Shown here: in pieces, positions 34,203 to 41,760 of the stretch
How positions within the stretch are numbered: the first letter of the stretch is position 1
Layout of the letters: each line of letters starts with the position of its first letter
Source: CG2-30-44-17 sp964344725
GTDB taxonomy: Bacteria; Patescibacteriota; Gracilibacteria; UBA1369; UBA12470
Direction: 5' to 3'
Length of the DNA stretch: 64,000 bases
NCBI GenBank assembly: GCA_964344725.1
Contig: CAYFOI010000003.1
Span: 11,885 to 75,884 of the forward strand
Position numbers and translations under genes: made by a program
Notes under the pieces: generated by a model
Databases searched by the model: none
What the model was told of the DNA's origin: nothing
The model's input: the letters and a program-made list of their open reading frames with translations, nothing else

Positions 34203-35135
34203 ATGTTTTCCAAAGGTTCACACTTGCTTTCTTCAAAAGATCTGACTCGCGAAGATCTTCTGAAGATTTTTGAGGAGGCTGACAAAATGCTTCCTATTGC
34301 TCGTAAGGAGCAAAGTTCAGATATTATGAAAGGCAAAGTTATTGCAGCGCTTTTTTATGAGCCGTCGACTAGGACGAGGTTTAGTTTTGAGACTGCGATG
34401 CTTAGGCTCGGGGGGTCTATTATTAGTAATTTCCAGATGATGCAGACTTCTTCTGCGAAGAAGGGAGAGACGCTGTTTGATACTGGTCGTGTTGTAGGGA
34501 AATTTGCGGATGTGATTGCTATTAGGCATCCGGAGTCTGGGGCTGCAGCTCGACTTGCTGAGGGGGCTGAGGTGCCAGTTATTAATGCTGGAGATGGCCC
34601 TAGCGATCATCCGACGCAGGGGCTTTTGGATGTTTTTACTATTTGGAAGGAATTCGGTGGGATTGAGGGGCTTACGATTGGAATGGTTGGCGATCTTAAG
34701 TATGGGCGTGTGCCGCATGCTCAGTGTGAGTTTTTGAAGAATTTTACAGGTTTGAAATTCGTTTTTGTTGCGCCTGATGCGCTCAAGATGCCTCGTAAGA
34801 TTGTTGAGGATCTTGAATCTGCTGGGCATGAAGTTGTTGAAACTGATGATCTCGACTCTGTGATTTGTGAATTGCAAGTTATTGGTCATACGCGAATTCA
34901 GCAAGAAAGGTTTGAATCAGAAGAGGAGTATCAGAAATACAAGGGTGTGTATGTGATTGATGAGGAAACGATGGAGAAGGCTCGGGAAGACATGATCTTG
35001 ATGCATCCGCTGCCGCGTGTTGATGAGTTGGCTGTTACGGTTGACGAAGATGATCGTGCGAAGTATTTCGAGCAGGTTACGAATGGTGTTGCGGTGAGGA
35101 TGGCGTTGATTAAGTCAGTAGTTAGTAGTCAGTAG
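34203..35135 (+). CDS. pyrB: aspartate carbamoyltransferase catalytic subunit
   Basis: Condenses carbamoyl phosphate and aspartate to carbamoyl aspartate. 310 residues. Carbamoyl-phosphate loop YEPSTRTRFSFETA (about 50-63), SDHPTQGLLDVF (about 134-145) and MHPLPRVDELAVTVD (about 267-281) are intact. No PyrI regulatory subunit in the window. The last residues (KSVVSSQ) are encoded by an AGTCAGTAGTTAGTAGTCAG repeat whose TAG is the stop. Confidence 0.96.
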   Translation: MFSKGSHLLSSKDLTREDLLKIFEEADKMLPIARKEQSSDIMKGKVIAALFYEPSTRTRFSFETAMLRLGGSIISNFQMMQTSSAKKGETLFDTGRVVGKFADVIAIRHPESGAAARLAEGAEVPVINAGDGPSDHPTQGLLDVFTIWKEFGGIEGLTIGMVGDLKYGRVPHAQCEFLKNFTGLKFVFVAPDALKMPRKIVEDLESAGHEVVETDDLDSVICELQVIGHTRIQQERFESEEEYQKYKGVYVIDEETMEKAREDMILMHPLPRVDELAVTVDEDDRAKYFEQVTNGVAVRMALIKSVVSSQ

Positions 35136-35136
35136 G
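35113..35136. repeat. 7-base-period AGTCAGT repeat at the pyrB 3' end
   Basis: AGTCAGT AGTTAGT AGTCAGT AGG; encodes the last PyrB residues and its stop codon. Confidence 0.75.
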
Positions 35137-35154
35137 AATAAGCTCGTTGCGGTG

Positions 35155-35181
35155 TTGATATTTATTTTTTTGTGGTATAAT
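35155..35181 (+). promoter_or_regulatory. candidate promoter of the 220-residue lipoprotein
   Basis: TTGATA (35155-35160), 15-base spacer, TATAAT (35176-35181). Spacing is shorter than ideal; 30 bases before the ATG. Confidence 0.5.
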
Positions 35182-35211
35182 TAAGTGATATTTATTTAAA
35201 AACAAATTATT

Positions 35212-35874
35212 ATGGGATTCGGAGAAAATCCAAGGGCTGCTATGGCAGCGGCGTTGTTAGCACTTACTACATTGGCTGGAAGTTGTGATAAGCCAGCTGC
35301 TGATGTAGATGCTAGTGCTGTCCCGACAGCTAGAGGGGCTGAACTGGTTGAAGATTTGCGTGTTGAGGGACAGGAGTTGGTTGATGAGGCTAATGGGCCT
35401 GGTGAGGGCAGGATGTATGGGTTTGGTGGTGTTGCGGCGCATCAGGTTGGAGAGTTTTATGGAGCTTACGGAGATGCGGCTCAAGAACTGCAAGCAATGG
35501 GGGATTATGCTGGGTTGGCTGCGTTAGATACCGAAGTGCAAGCTGTTTATGCTCAGCTTGTTGATTATCCTGAGGGTCAGGAGAGTATGGTTAATCTTGA
35601 TTTGGCTATGGCTGCTGGACAGGCTTTTCTTGATGAATTGGCGGGAATTGAGAAAAAGGATGTGACTTATGGAATTCCTCAACTTACTACTGCTGCTAAG
35701 CAGAAGTATATTGAATTTGAAGTTGCGTGTTTGCGTGCTGGCGAGTCAGTGGATCCTATTCGTGACGATATTTATTCTCGGGTTCCTGAGCACCTTAGAG
35801 GCGAGGTTGAATCGGGTAGATCAGCAGCTATGGACGAAGCTCGAAAAGTATTGTTTGGGGGAGGAGCTGAATAG
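35212..35874 (+). CDS. predicted lipoprotein
   Basis: 220 residues. The hydrophobic stretch AAMAAALLALTTLAGSC ends in a lipobox-like AGSC (Cys about 24), followed by an Ala/Asp-rich linker. The mature part is helical and acidic, without a recognised domain (LVEDLRVEGQELVDEANG..., GKR-poor). It interrupts the pyr gene series between pyrB and pyrC and has its own promoter. A link to pyrimidine synthesis is not supported by sequence. Confidence 0.7.
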   Translation: MGFGENPRAAMAAALLALTTLAGSCDKPAADVDASAVPTARGAELVEDLRVEGQELVDEANGPGEGRMYGFGGVAAHQVGEFYGAYGDAAQELQAMGDYAGLAALDTEVQAVYAQLVDYPEGQESMVNLDLAMAAGQAFLDELAGIEKKDVTYGIPQLTTAAKQKYIEFEVACLRAGESVDPIRDDIYSRVPEHLRGEVESGRSAAMDEARKVLFGGGAE

Positions 35875-35921
35875 ATTAAAAACTTGCTCTTATCTCGTAG
35901 TGCTTATATTTTGTAAGTACT

Positions 35922-35951
35922 ATGAAAAAGTTACTTCTCAGAAATGGTTAG
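35922..35951 (+). other. second copy of the pyrC 5' end (gene remnant)
   Basis: Ten codons, MKKLLLRNG then TAG, against MTKLLLRNG at the start of pyrC (36054). Five of the codon differences are synonymous and one changes Lys/Thr, so the copies look like diverged homologues rather than a fresh duplication. It runs straight into the stem-loop. Confidence 0.7.
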
Positions 35952-36018
35952 AAATTCAGTAATCTCTCTTGCTCCCGTGCCTAGTCGGACAAGGTCGCTC
36001 GATAGATTCTGAATTTCT
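35950..36018 (+). repeat. family B stem-loop before pyrC
   Basis: Arms AGAAATTCAGTAATCT and AGATTCTGAATTTCT (one bulge). Left motif CTTGCTCCCG, right motif AAGGTCGCTCGAT. The stop codon of the remnant lies in the left arm. Confidence 0.75.
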
Positions 36019-36029
36019 TAATTAGTTTT

Positions 36030-36040
36030 TATAATATAAT
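36030..36040 (+). promoter_or_regulatory. tandem TATAAT boxes before pyrC
   Basis: TATAATATAAT gives two overlapping -10 boxes 14-19 bases before the pyrC ATG; no convincing -35 box, since the stem-loop occupies that region. Confidence 0.4.
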
Positions 36041-36053
36041 TCTTCTTACTGTT

Positions 36054-37352
36054 ATGACAAAACTACTCCTAAGAAACGGTACAGTTGTAAGCTCTCAGGG
36101 GAAACAGCGGGCTGATGTTCTTTGTGAAAACGGAAAAATCCTGAAGGTTGAGGAGGATATTACGGTTGTTGATGATATGGAAATTATTGATTGTGAGGGC
36201 CAGTTCATTATCCCTGGTGTGATCGATACGCATGTGCATTTGCGTGAGCCGGGTGGTGAGTATAAGGAAGATTTTATTACTGGGTCGAAAGCTGCGGCTC
36301 GAGGTGGAGTTACGACAGTTCTTGATATGCCGAATAATAGTCCTGTTACAGATTCGGTTGAGACCCTTGAGGCTAAATATGAGATGGCGAAGGGGCGGAT
36401 GCTTGTTAACTATGGGTTTTATATTGCGGCGACTGGTTCGAATATTGAGGAATTAAAAAAAGCTGATCGTGCGTGTGGAGTTAAGCTCTTTATGGGTAAG
36501 TCGACTGGAGATATTGTTGTAGAGGATGGTCTTGATGAAATTTTTGAATTTTGCAAAGAAAGAACGCTTGTTGTTCATGCTGAGGATGAGGAGCGGATTG
36601 AGGCTCGAAAGAAGGAATTTGCAGATGTGGATGATCCGTCTGTGCATTCTTTGATTCGCGATGAAGAAGCTGCGTATTTAGCGGTTAAGACGGCACTGCA
36701 TTTGGCGAAAAAGTATGACACTAAGCTTCATATTGCTCATTTAAGTACTGCTCGTGAGGTTGAGTCTTTGCGGAAATTCCATGGAGATTACGTGACTGCT
36801 GAGGCTGCAACTCATCACCTATTTTTAACTACTGATGCTTATTCTGAAAAGGGAACTCTTGTTCAAATGAACCCTCCGCTTCGAGAAGTTGGTGATAAGG
36901 ATGCTCTTTGGGATGCTCTTCGTGAAGGTGTTATTGATACGGTTATTACAGATCATGCGCCTCATACTCTTGATGAAAAAGGGAAGCGCTATGGGGAGGC
37001 TCCTTCTGGTGTACCAGGGCTTGAGACGCTTTTGCCTCTGATGCTCGATTGTGTTAACCATGGAGATCTTACTTTTGAGAAAATGGTTGAGGTGCTATGC
37101 GAAAAGCCTGCCGAGATTTTTGAGCTAGATCGCAAGGGGCAGATTGCAGAGGGGTATGATGCGGATTTGACGGTTGTGGATATGAGTCGTGAGGAAGTTG
37201 TTGGCGAAAAAGGCTACCATTCAAAGTGTGGTTGGTCTCCTTATGATGGTTGGAAGCTTATTGGATGGCCAGTTGTGACGGTTGTGAATGGCGAGGTTGT
37301 GATGCGAGGTGGGGCGGTAGAGGAGAAATTTGTGGGGGGGGCGGTTTTTTAA
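36054..37352 (+). CDS. pyrC: dihydroorotase
   Basis: Cyclises carbamoyl aspartate to dihydroorotate. 432 residues, the long (type I, allantoinase-like) form. Metal site HVHLREPG (about 61-68), GGVTTVLDMPN (about 83-93), metal-bridging Lys region near GVKLFMGKSTGD (about 142-153), TDHAPH (about 300-305), GVPGLETLLPL. The last codons read through G8 (GTGGGGGGGGCG). Its TAA shares bases with the stop of the convergent gene at 37349. Confidence 0.96.
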   Translation: MTKLLLRNGTVVSSQGKQRADVLCENGKILKVEEDITVVDDMEIIDCEGQFIIPGVIDTHVHLREPGGEYKEDFITGSKAAARGGVTTVLDMPNNSPVTDSVETLEAKYEMAKGRMLVNYGFYIAATGSNIEELKKADRACGVKLFMGKSTGDIVVEDGLDEIFEFCKERTLVVHAEDEERIEARKKEFADVDDPSVHSLIRDEEAAYLAVKTALHLAKKYDTKLHIAHLSTAREVESLRKFHGDYVTAEAATHHLFLTTDAYSEKGTLVQMNPPLREVGDKDALWDALREGVIDTVITDHAPHTLDEKGKRYGEAPSGVPGLETLLPLMLDCVNHGDLTFEKMVEVLCEKPAEIFELDRKGQIAEGYDADLTVVDMSREEVVGEKGYHSKCGWSPYDGWKLIGWPVVTVVNGEVVMRGGAVEEKFVGGAVF

Positions 37353-38125
37353 TTCGTAGCTTCTGGTTCTGGAGTTGTTTCAACCAATATATCCTGTATG
37401 GCCTCCATAGCCGCCTGAAATCCTTTTTTCCATATGCGTCTTTCTGTATGTGGGAATTTGCCTTGTCGTTTAGTTCTTTTTCTTATTGCATCTCTAGACA
37501 TTCCTGGGTGCGTTGTACACTTGCTTCTAGCTTTTTTTCTTCTGCGACGAGTGTGTTTCATTTGCTGATATGCTGCGCCATGTATCCTATGAAGAAGTTC
37601 TTCTAGCCCATATATTGTTAGGTCCGCTCTTTTGAGAGACTCTAATGCTCTTGGGTCATGAAAGTTGTCTCCGGCTCTTTCTACATCTTCTAAAATATTG
37701 TCACGTTTTTTTCTTGCCGCGTTTAGTTTTTTTACTATGTGCTCAGGATCTCTGGCGCCATCTCTAAATATTGCAATAAGCGCTGCTTGGTATTTTAATG
37801 TTTGTCTTTTTGTTTGAGGCAATTTTGTATCGTCTTGAGTTTCGGCTTGCAATGGCAGCAATGTATCATCGGAAGCTTCAACTGATTGAGGTATATCCAA
37901 GCCATCTAGCAATGCTTCTCTTGCCGCTAATCTTGTTCTTCTGATCTTAGTCCTTTGAGATCGTTTCCACTCACTACTTCTTGCGGTAGCTTCCCTTTGC
38001 AATCTATGAGCTCCTGGTTCTTCGAAATGTCTATGTGATAGCTCTAGTCGGTTAGTCCCTTGAGGAACTCTTCCGGTGTTTATGTTTGGTCTTTCGAAGT
38101 GTTCTATTCCTTGATTGTTTTGCAT
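37349..38125 (-). CDS. hypothetical Arg/Lys-rich protein
   Basis: 258 residues, very basic, with long helical stretches (about 45-75 RSSEWKRSQRTKIRR; 105-190; 195-235 TRRRRKKARSK...). No signal peptide or membrane segment; family not recognised. Basic character suggests nucleic-acid binding, which is inference. Convergent with pyrC: the two stop codons overlap in TTAA (37349-37352). It has its own sigma-70-type promoter at 38156-38183 and stands alone. Confidence 0.7.
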   Translation of the reverse strand: MQNNQGIEHFERPNINTGRVPQGTNRLELSHRHFEEPGAHRLQREATARSSEWKRSQRTKIRRTRLAAREALLDGLDIPQSVEASDDTLLPLQAETQDDTKLPQTKRQTLKYQAALIAIFRDGARDPEHIVKKLNAARKKRDNILEDVERAGDNFHDPRALESLKRADLTIYGLEELLHRIHGAAYQQMKHTRRRRKKARSKCTTHPGMSRDAIRKRTKRQGKFPHTERRIWKKGFQAAMEAIQDILVETTPEPEATN

Positions 38126-38155
38126 GTGTGTTCGAATTATTAATAGCGGCGGCTT

Positions 38156-38183
38156 ATTGTACCTAATTCCTGTTCTCTGTCAA
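38156..38183 (-). promoter_or_regulatory. promoter of the basic hypothetical gene
   Basis: Minus strand TTGACA (38178-38183), 16-base spacer, TACAAT (38156-38161); 31 bases before the ATG. Confidence 0.7.
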
Positions 38184-38239
38184 CTTTTGACTTGGACCAT
38201 TTTTTCGATTAAAGTCCTAGCGTCCTATAACCTCCACCC

Positions 38240-39190
38240 ATGAACACATCAATTGATTTTTGCGGCGTTAAATTCCCGAACCCTACTGTATTAGCGTCAG
38301 GGATTTTGGGTGTAATAGGTGACTCTCTTAAGAATGTGGCCGAGATTGGGGCTGGAGGTGTAACCTCCAAGTCTGTTTGGCTTGAGCGTCATGAGGGGCA
38401 TCCGAATCCGACGATGATGGGGACGGAGCATTACTATATCAATGCTGTTGGATTACCTGACGGAGGCATTGAAAAAGCACGTGAAGAGCTTGGGAAGTAT
38501 ATGAATTGGAAAGGTTCTAAGCGCGAAGAGGAGCAGGTGCCTTTGATAGCAAACATTGTTGCTGGGAAAATTTCTGATTTTGAGCAGATTGCTGCTGAGA
38601 TTATAAAAATCGAACCCGATATTGTTGAGGTCAATATTAGTTGTCCTAATGTTGAGAATGAATTTGGTCGGCCTTTTGCGGTTAATCCGGATGATGCTGC
38701 TGAAGTTACTCGTACTGTGAAACAAGTTATTCAAGATATACCTGTTGCAATTAAGTTGTCTCCGAATGTTGCTGATATAAGGGAAATTGCTGTTGCTTGT
38801 GAAATGGCTGGTGCCGATGCGATTACTGCTGTTAATACTTTTGGCCCAGGGATGGTCATTGATATTGATACTGCTGAGCCGATTTTGGCTAACAAAGTTG
38901 GTGGAGTGAGCGGTCCTGGGATTAAGCCTCTGGCTGTGAAGCGTGTTTGGGATGTTGCTAGCGCAGTTTCTATACCTGTTATTGGTATGGGGGGTGTGAC
39001 TACTGGTCGAGATATTATTGAGTTTATGATGGCTGGTGCGAGTCTTGTTGGGATTGGCGCTGGTGTTTATTATCGAGGAGCTGAGATTTTTGCAGAGGCA
39101 ATGAAGGAGGTTGAAGAGTGGATGAAAGAAGAGGGTGTGACTGATTTGTCTGAGATTATTGGAAAATCTGTTAAGAAATATAGTCAGTAG
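38240..39190 (+). CDS. pyrD: dihydroorotate dehydrogenase, class 1B catalytic subunit
   Basis: FMN enzyme oxidising dihydroorotate to orotate. 316 residues. Class 1 features: NPTVLASGI near the start, GAGGVTSKSVW (about 38-48), catalytic Cys in VNISCPN (about 131-137), and GMGGVTTGRDIIEFMMAGAS (about 253-272). The adjoining pyrK makes it the NAD-linked class 1B type. The last residues KKYSQ and the stop are encoded within a TAGTCAG repeat. Upstream CCTCC is the reverse of a Shine-Dalgarno; no SD. Confidence 0.95.
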   Translation: MNTSIDFCGVKFPNPTVLASGILGVIGDSLKNVAEIGAGGVTSKSVWLERHEGHPNPTMMGTEHYYINAVGLPDGGIEKAREELGKYMNWKGSKREEEQVPLIANIVAGKISDFEQIAAEIIKIEPDIVEVNISCPNVENEFGRPFAVNPDDAAEVTRTVKQVIQDIPVAIKLSPNVADIREIAVACEMAGADAITAVNTFGPGMVIDIDTAEPILANKVGGVSGPGIKPLAVKRVWDVASAVSIPVIGMGGVTTGRDIIEFMMAGASLVGIGAGVYYRGAEIFAEAMKEVEEWMKEEGVTDLSEIIGKSVKKYSQ

Positions 39191-39219
39191 GATTTAGTCA
39201 GTAGTCAGTAGAGAGTAGA
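39181..39219. repeat. 7-base-period AGTCAGT spacer after pyrD
   Basis: TAGTCAG TAGGATT TAGTCAG TAGTCAG TAGAGAG TAG; contains the pyrD stop codon. Confidence 0.75.
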
Positions 39220-39220
39220 A

Positions 39221-39238
39221 TGGAGCGCTTCGCGCAGG
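39221..39238. repeat. GC hairpin with conserved flank
   Basis: TGGAGCGC-TTC-GCGCAGG between pyrD and pyrK; the same sequence as at 21774 but here on the strand of a + gene pair. Confidence 0.65.
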
Positions 39239-39266
39239 TTAGTAATTAATAAAAAACTTTAAAAAA

Positions 39267-40067
39267 ATGAAAAACGATATACCAAAAATCTTGAAAATTG
39301 CAGAGGTTAGAGATGAAAACCCTACTGTTAAGACGTTTGTTTTCAAGGGTTATGATCTTGGGGCTAAGCCGGGGCAGTTTGTTAACTTATGGATGCCACG
39401 GGTTAATGAGAAGCCTTTTTCAGTATCTTATTGTGATGAGAACGAATTTTGGTTAACAATTGCTGCGGTTGGAGATTTTACGAAAAAATTGCATGCTGAG
39501 TTCAAGGCAGGGGATAAGGTTGGGATTCGTGGGCCTTATGGAAATGGCTACACGATCCCTGAGAATAAGAAAATCGCTCTTCTTGCTGGTGGATATGGTG
39601 CAGCGCCGCTTTATTTTACTGCTCAGGAAGCTGTAAAGAAGGGTTGTACTGTAGAGTTCGTCGTTGGAGCGCGGAATAAGGATTTACTTCTGTATTTGGA
39701 TCGAATTGAGCAGGCTGAGGGTATGAATTTGCATGTTGCTACCGATGATGGATCGAGCGGTGAGCAAGGTTATAATACGCAGATTCTCGAGAAATTGATT
39801 GGTGATGTCGATATGGTTATGACTTGTGGCCCGGAGGTTATGATGAGAGCTGCTATGAATATTTGCGAAAAAGCTGGTAAGCCTATTGAGGTCTCGATTG
39901 AAAGGTATATGAAATGCGGATCTGGTGTATGTGGTAATTGTTGTGTGGATGGATTAGGGGTCCCGGTTTGCCAGAAAGGGCCTGTTATGTCTGGTGAAAT
40001 GGCTCGAAAAATAAAAGGTTTGGCAGAATTTCATAGGGATAATGTTGGATTCAAGATAGTTTATTAG
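39267..40067 (+). CDS. pyrK: dihydroorotate dehydrogenase electron transfer subunit
   Basis: FAD and 2Fe-2S subunit that passes electrons from PyrD to NAD+. 266 residues. FAD motif EKPFSVSYC (about 49-57), NAD-binding LAGGYGAAPLYF (about 108-119), and the iron-sulphur Cys set in MKCGSGVCGNCC...VCQKGP (about 214-240). Follows pyrD by 76 bases. Start preceded by an A/T leader with no Shine-Dalgarno. Confidence 0.95.
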   Translation: MKNDIPKILKIAEVRDENPTVKTFVFKGYDLGAKPGQFVNLWMPRVNEKPFSVSYCDENEFWLTIAAVGDFTKKLHAEFKAGDKVGIRGPYGNGYTIPENKKIALLAGGYGAAPLYFTAQEAVKKGCTVEFVVGARNKDLLLYLDRIEQAEGMNLHVATDDGSSGEQGYNTQILEKLIGDVDMVMTCGPEVMMRAAMNICEKAGKPIEVSIERYMKCGSGVCGNCCVDGLGVPVCQKGPVMSGEMARKIKGLAEFHRDNVGFKIVY

Positions 40068-40077
40068 CGGAAGAGGG

Positions 40078-40106
40078 TTGACAGATTGCCCGGAATGAGT
40101 TATGAT
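40078..40106 (+). promoter_or_regulatory. sigma-70-type promoter of the vWA lipoprotein
   Basis: TTGACA (40078-40083), 17-base spacer, TATGAT (40101-40106), 28 bases before the ATG. Confidence 0.75.
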
Positions 40107-40134
40107 TATGGTCTAGGAAGTAATATCTTCAATT

Positions 40135-40875
40135 ATGAATCAGCAGCGTAAAGGTTTAGTGCCAGAAGGGCTTAGCAGGCTTGCTAGTAGGGCTTCTACT
40201 GGTTTAATGCTGGTTGCTTCTATCGTTTTGATTGGGGCTTGTGGTGGTAATCGTTATCTTGATGCATATGATGATGATGATAACGTGGGCCGTGTTTCTG
40301 CCGGTTGTGGTGATCAGGTTAGACGTCTTCATCATTCTACGGAAGATGGTGACCGTCTTACTGATGTTGGTCGTACTATTGAAGAAGGTCTTGAGAGATA
40401 TCCTGCTGATTTTTATTTGATAGATTTGAGTGGTTCTATGGGACAGGATGTTGAAGTAATCAGAGCTCATGATTTTCCTGAAGGTGCTGAGGTTTGGGCC
40501 TTTAATGCAGGAATGCTTTTCAAGCTTTTTGAACCGTCTATATCGTATTCTTCGGGAGATACTCCATTGTGGCAATGTTTAGATCGTCTTATCGATCATT
40601 ATTTGCAAGATCCTGATGGCAAGGAGCTTACTGTGATGACTGATGGTGTTGATAATGATTTTAATAATGCTAGTGCTACTCAGACTATGGTTGATGGTAT
40701 AATTAAGGATGCTAAAGGCAAGAATTTGGTTATTAATATGGTTGCTGCTGGTGATTATACCTATGCTCCACAGGGAGTTGTTGATACTATGATGAAGATT
40801 CCTAATGAGACTGGTGGTGGACATTTTATTAGAGGTTTTGAGGAGGATGATAAAGATAAAAGGGAGAGTATATAG
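40135..40875 (+). CDS. lipoprotein with von Willebrand factor A domain
   Basis: 246 residues. Hydrophobic segment to a lipobox LIGAC (Cys about 36). From about 90 a vWA fold with a complete MIDAS metal site: DLSGSMG (about 97-103), the Thr in GDTPLWQCLD (about 141-150), and MTDGVDND (about 167-174). vWA domains bind protein partners through a metal ion, so an extracellular adhesion or assembly role fits. Own strong promoter; placed between pyrK and pyrE without obvious functional link. Confidence 0.85.
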   Translation: MNQQRKGLVPEGLSRLASRASTGLMLVASIVLIGACGGNRYLDAYDDDDNVGRVSAGCGDQVRRLHHSTEDGDRLTDVGRTIEEGLERYPADFYLIDLSGSMGQDVEVIRAHDFPEGAEVWAFNAGMLFKLFEPSISYSSGDTPLWQCLDRLIDHYLQDPDGKELTVMTDGVDNDFNNASATQTMVDGIIKDAKGKNLVINMVAAGDYTYAPQGVVDTMMKIPNETGGGHFIRGFEEDDKDKRESI

Positions 40876-40938
40876 TTTTCTCTTTTTTTGAAGATGTGGC
40901 ATAATGCGCAGCGTCTCTATTCGCTTAATCTTCAAAAA

Positions 40939-41586
40939 ATGGAAAATGTATCAAAGGAAGTTGCTGGTGCTTTGCTTGGTATTGGCGCTGTGAAAGTTAG
41001 TATGGATCCGCCGTTTCAGTGGGTTTCTGGAATAAAATCTCCTGTTTATTGTGATAATCGCATGATGATTTCGCATGTTGCTGAGAGACAAATCGTTGTT
41101 GATGCTTTTAAGAAAATGGTTGCAGATCTTGATTATGATCCTGATTACATTGGTGGAACTGCTACTGCAGCTATACCTTGGGCTGGATTTTTGGCTCAGG
41201 AACTAGGCAAGCCAATGATTTATATTCGTCCTAAAAAGAAGGAGCATGGTGCTGGTAAGCAGATTGAAGGTGATCTTGAAGCTGGCAAAAAGGTTCTTAT
41301 AATTGAAGATCTTATTTCTACTGGCGGAAGTAGTGTTCGTGCTGCGCAGGCTGTTCGTGAAGAAGGCCAGTGTGAAGTGAGCGACATTTTCGCAATTGTT
41401 ACTTGGGAAATGGGTAAATCTAAAACTGCTTTCGAAGAGGCTGGTATCAATTTAACAACACTTACTGGTTTTACTGACCTAATTGGCCTTGCTGAGGAGA
41501 GATCTGATATTACTTCTGAACAAGCTGGGATGATTCATAAGTTCAAGGAAGATCCTGCTGGATGGTGGGATGTAGTATCGTCTTAA
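40939..41586 (+). CDS. pyrE: orotate phosphoribosyltransferase
   Basis: Joins orotate to PRPP giving OMP. About 215 residues from this ATG (MENVSKEVAGALL), the usual N-terminal position; an in-frame ATG at 40888 would add 17 residues overlapping the likely -10 region. Motifs: GIKSPVYCDNR (about 31-41), IRPKKKEHGAGKQIEG (about 95-110) and the PRPP loop VLIIEDLISTGGSS (about 117-130). The final codons and stop form the left arm of a stem-loop. Confidence 0.95.
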   Translation: MENVSKEVAGALLGIGAVKVSMDPPFQWVSGIKSPVYCDNRMMISHVAERQIVVDAFKKMVADLDYDPDYIGGTATAAIPWAGFLAQELGKPMIYIRPKKKEHGAGKQIEGDLEAGKKVLIIEDLISTGGSSVRAAQAVREEGQCEVSDIFAIVTWEMGKSKTAFEEAGINLTTLTGFTDLIGLAEERSDITSEQAGMIHKFKEDPAGWWDVVSS

Positions 41587-41668
41587 TGATTCTCGCTCCC
41601 GAGAAAGGCCTAATCCCGCTTTGCGGGATTGGTGTTTCTAAGATCGCTCTAATCATTAAGACGATACT
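41574..41668 (+). repeat. family B stem-loop overlapping the pyrE 3' end
   Basis: Perfect 18-bp arms AGTATCGTCTTAATGATT (41574-41591) and its reverse complement (41651-41668), with an inner perfect hairpin AATCCCGC/GCGGGATT. Motifs CTCGCTCCCG (left) and GTTTCTAAGATCGCTCT (right). The left arm is the end of pyrE including its TAA. Confidence 0.85.
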
Positions 41669-41736
41669 TGATGTTGATTAGAGCTTATGATTTAGGGTGT
41701 AGGATTATTGTGCGACTTGATATATACTCCTCCATG

Positions 41737-41760
41737 CCTAATTTACTAACCTACTAATCA
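41737..41760 (+). repeat. CTAATTTACTAACCTACTAATC leader of pyrF
   Basis: 8-base-period CTA units directly before the pyrF ATG. The one clear case where the CTA form lies on the + strand, matching the gene's orientation. Confidence 0.75.
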
